A stretch of DNA of 42,754 bases from Perkinsus olseni (Eukaryota; Perkinsozoa; Perkinsida): assembly GCA_013115125.1 (NCBI GenBank), contig JABANN010000286.1, positions 1-42,754 on the forward strand, given 5' to 3'. How positions within the stretch are numbered: position 1 is the first letter of the stretch; every line of letters starts with the position of its first letter. Made by a program: the position numbers and the translations under genes. Of this stretch, positions 41,007-42,754 are shown piece after piece. The notes below the pieces were generated by a model that saw only the letters and a program-made list of their open reading frames with translations, searched no databases and was not told the origin of the DNA.

Positions 41007-42527
41007 TGCATGATTCTCGTTATCTGTATCACTCTCATGGTATAGTGTTATATTAGAGTGGTCGAATAAAGGGATAATAATATCAAACCCGTCAATTTTT
41101 ATATACACTCACGCATTGCCTAGGAGGGGTCCACGACCGTTTCACAGTGAAACCGTGAGAAAACCCCCACTGGAATTCTAATTCCCGACCTACCCACGCC
41201 GACTGAGAAATTAATAGCGTAAGAAGGTTCGGGTTTCGTGAAGCACACTAGTGTCCCTGGCCGGTCAGGTTTCGTTCATCGCCGACCCCACCTTACAAAT
41301 AGACCGAGCATTCTCTTGATGAAAGAAAAGACCTAGAAAGACCTCTCTTTACACGAATTACATGTACCGTCACAAGAACGGTCATCAACCTACCAGTTGT
41401 CAACTTCGGAACCTGCAATTCCAGGACCGTTCCTTCCGCTGCGTGTTGTGAACGCTTTTTGTGATACCAGAGCACTGATTCTGGAGTGCAAAGTCGATCG
41501 GAAAATTGTTTACTCACGAGACATGGCAAACTGCCGAGCTGAGGACGGCCGCCTGCTTCCTACCAACGACGACGAACTGCGGTACTCAAATTTCAAACAC
41601 CACAGTACTCACATTGATGTGATACTGTGTTGCATCTTCTGCCCTGGCAAACCTCCGCCGACTCGTTTTCATAAAATATACCGCCCGTCTGACAAGTAAT
41701 TGAACATGCCGCAACTGCGCGTATCCCCACCGTAGTGCCTAAAAACACGGCAACTAGCCCCGTACTACGGGCATAGACAAAATGGCCTGCTGCGACGCAG
41801 CAGCTGCGTTATTGAGCAACGAGCTCGCGGTTGCAATAGCTGGAAACCGCTGTCGACCCGAAGGGTGACGACGCTCCAAGCATAAATACATGACAGAGGG
41901 ACTTGATGTGATGGCACCTGCTCGTGAAGATACAAGTCTTCACAAAATGCGCTCCACAGAAGACAACGCAGCTACTCAAGAAGCGACCTTGGTCGTGCTA
42001 CTCCTTGCGGGTCCTGCACCTTTAATGACCACCACCGAGCGTGACATTTGGTCACGATAGTTTGCCAGAAATTCTCCATTCATTCCCCTGGCGAATTTAC
42101 AAATCAAGTTGGTGTCTTTGCGCTGAATCGTGCGGTTATAAAGGTTGTGACAGATGATCCCCATGCGTGCTCCGTTGTAAATGCGCCAACTCTGCAGTTG
42201 TAACAGTCGCTGCTTCTACTACTGTCACACTACAACAGTAGTAACTGCTAGTAGCCAGGGTTTCACCCAGCCGAAATCCGGGACGCGCCTCTGGATCGAG
42301 CCGATTCCGGTGGCGCGCCTCGGTGTGAGCCATACAAGAGCTGGTTCCCGAACTCCCGGCTTTACTTCGGGAGACTTCGGATGCTTGCAACTTGCAAGAA
42401 TGCAGACACTCACAAACTCGGCACCGTTTTTTCAAGAGGCTGCAAATCAAGTGCATAGTACTGACTCTCTGACGATCCCCGAACGAGCAGTTCACGCATA
42501 TAGGAAATCAGAATACTATCAAATGAG
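41007..42527. other. Mostly unassigned 3' region; one open frame at 41340-41699
   Basis: The plus frame at 41340-41699 is open and protein-like (FCDTRALILECKVDRKIVYS, VILCCIFCPGKPPPTRFHKI) but lacks an ATG, so it could be an internal or last exon. An imperfect inverted repeat CTACTACTGT...ACAGTAGTAAC lies at 42217-42245. Nothing else was recognised. Confidence 0.35.
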
Positions 42528-42754
42528 ATGGCGAGCCTCGAAGACGCCCGCCAGTCGAACGAAATGCGCTCAATCGCAGTTGATTCTCCGATTGCTATGA
42601 AACCATTTCTGAAAAACTTCATCTATGAACGCCTGAAGACAGCTCTCTGCAGTTGTACTTTCTGTGGAACGCCGCTCAGGTGGCCACGTGAGCTGGGCCG
42701 TGGTAGGGTACTTCGGACTTTGCATAGCAATCCTCACAAGCTGGCATACTGTGG
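42528..42754 (+). CDS. Partial ORF with a CxCxxC motif, runs off the window
   Basis: ATG at 42528 follows an in-frame TAG and stays open to the last base (75 codons): MASLEDARQSNEMRSIAVDS, then MKPFLKNFIYERLKTALCSC, TFCGTPLRWPRELGRGR. The cysteine cluster resembles that in the open frame ending at 41699 (LCCIFC), so the two could be related exons or gene copies. A zinc-binding role is possible but not shown. Confidence 0.4.
   Translation, partial: MASLEDARQSNEMRSIAVDSPIAMKPFLKNFIYERLKTALCSCTFCGTPLRWPRELGRGRVLRTLHSNPHKLAYC

Overview
The window is nuclear DNA from an intron-dense, gene-dense eukaryote. Its genes have many short introns (mostly 40-60 nt) and small intergenic gaps. Three things point to an alveolate: three tandem Alba-domain RNA-binding protein genes, a full-length IFT dynein heavy chain (so the organism makes flagella), and above all introns filled with recurring short inverted-repeat sequences (introners). 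My best guess is a syndinian dinoflagellate parasite of the Amoebophrya type, where invasive intronic elements are known. That assignment is inference; no rRNA or organelle marker is present.

Layout: (1) 471-22236 (+) is one giant gene for cytoplasmic dynein 2 heavy chain (DYNC2H1/DHC1b), cut by dozens of introns. Two tRNA-Pro genes or gene-like copies and many tRNA-like fragments lie inside those introns. (2) 23001-30863 holds six small genes for secreted proteins. They share a signal peptide, four conserved cysteines and usually an acidic tail, and I recognise no named family. PA2G4 (EBP1) on the minus strand interrupts this cluster. (3) 30997-32342 (+) encodes a disordered Ser/Pro-rich protein. 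(4) 33305-37734 (+) is a tandem array of three Alba genes. (5) 38121-41006 (+) holds a small secreted orphan, a poorly resolved acidic ORF and a p24/TMED cargo-receptor gene. (6) 41007 to the end is mostly unassigned, with a partial CxxC ORF running off the right edge.

The strongest signal outside the genes is the intron content. Family I1 has the core GTATCTTAGGTTGA and often folds back onto its reverse complement. Family I2 has the core AATTTCGTGGCGCGTGAC. A third class of introns consists largely of tRNA-like sequence in either orientation. I1 and tRNA-like introns recur in unrelated genes, and I2 occurs in the dynein and in PA2G4, so these look like mobile intron-generating elements. Two further exact short repeats (a 19-mer near-palindrome and a 15-16-mer) occur in both predicted exons and introns.

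Exon structures were derived by hand from reading frame, GT/AG sites, phase and remembered family sequences. Coordinates given as CDS are start-to-stop spans that include introns. All homology statements rest on recall of family members, not on a search.
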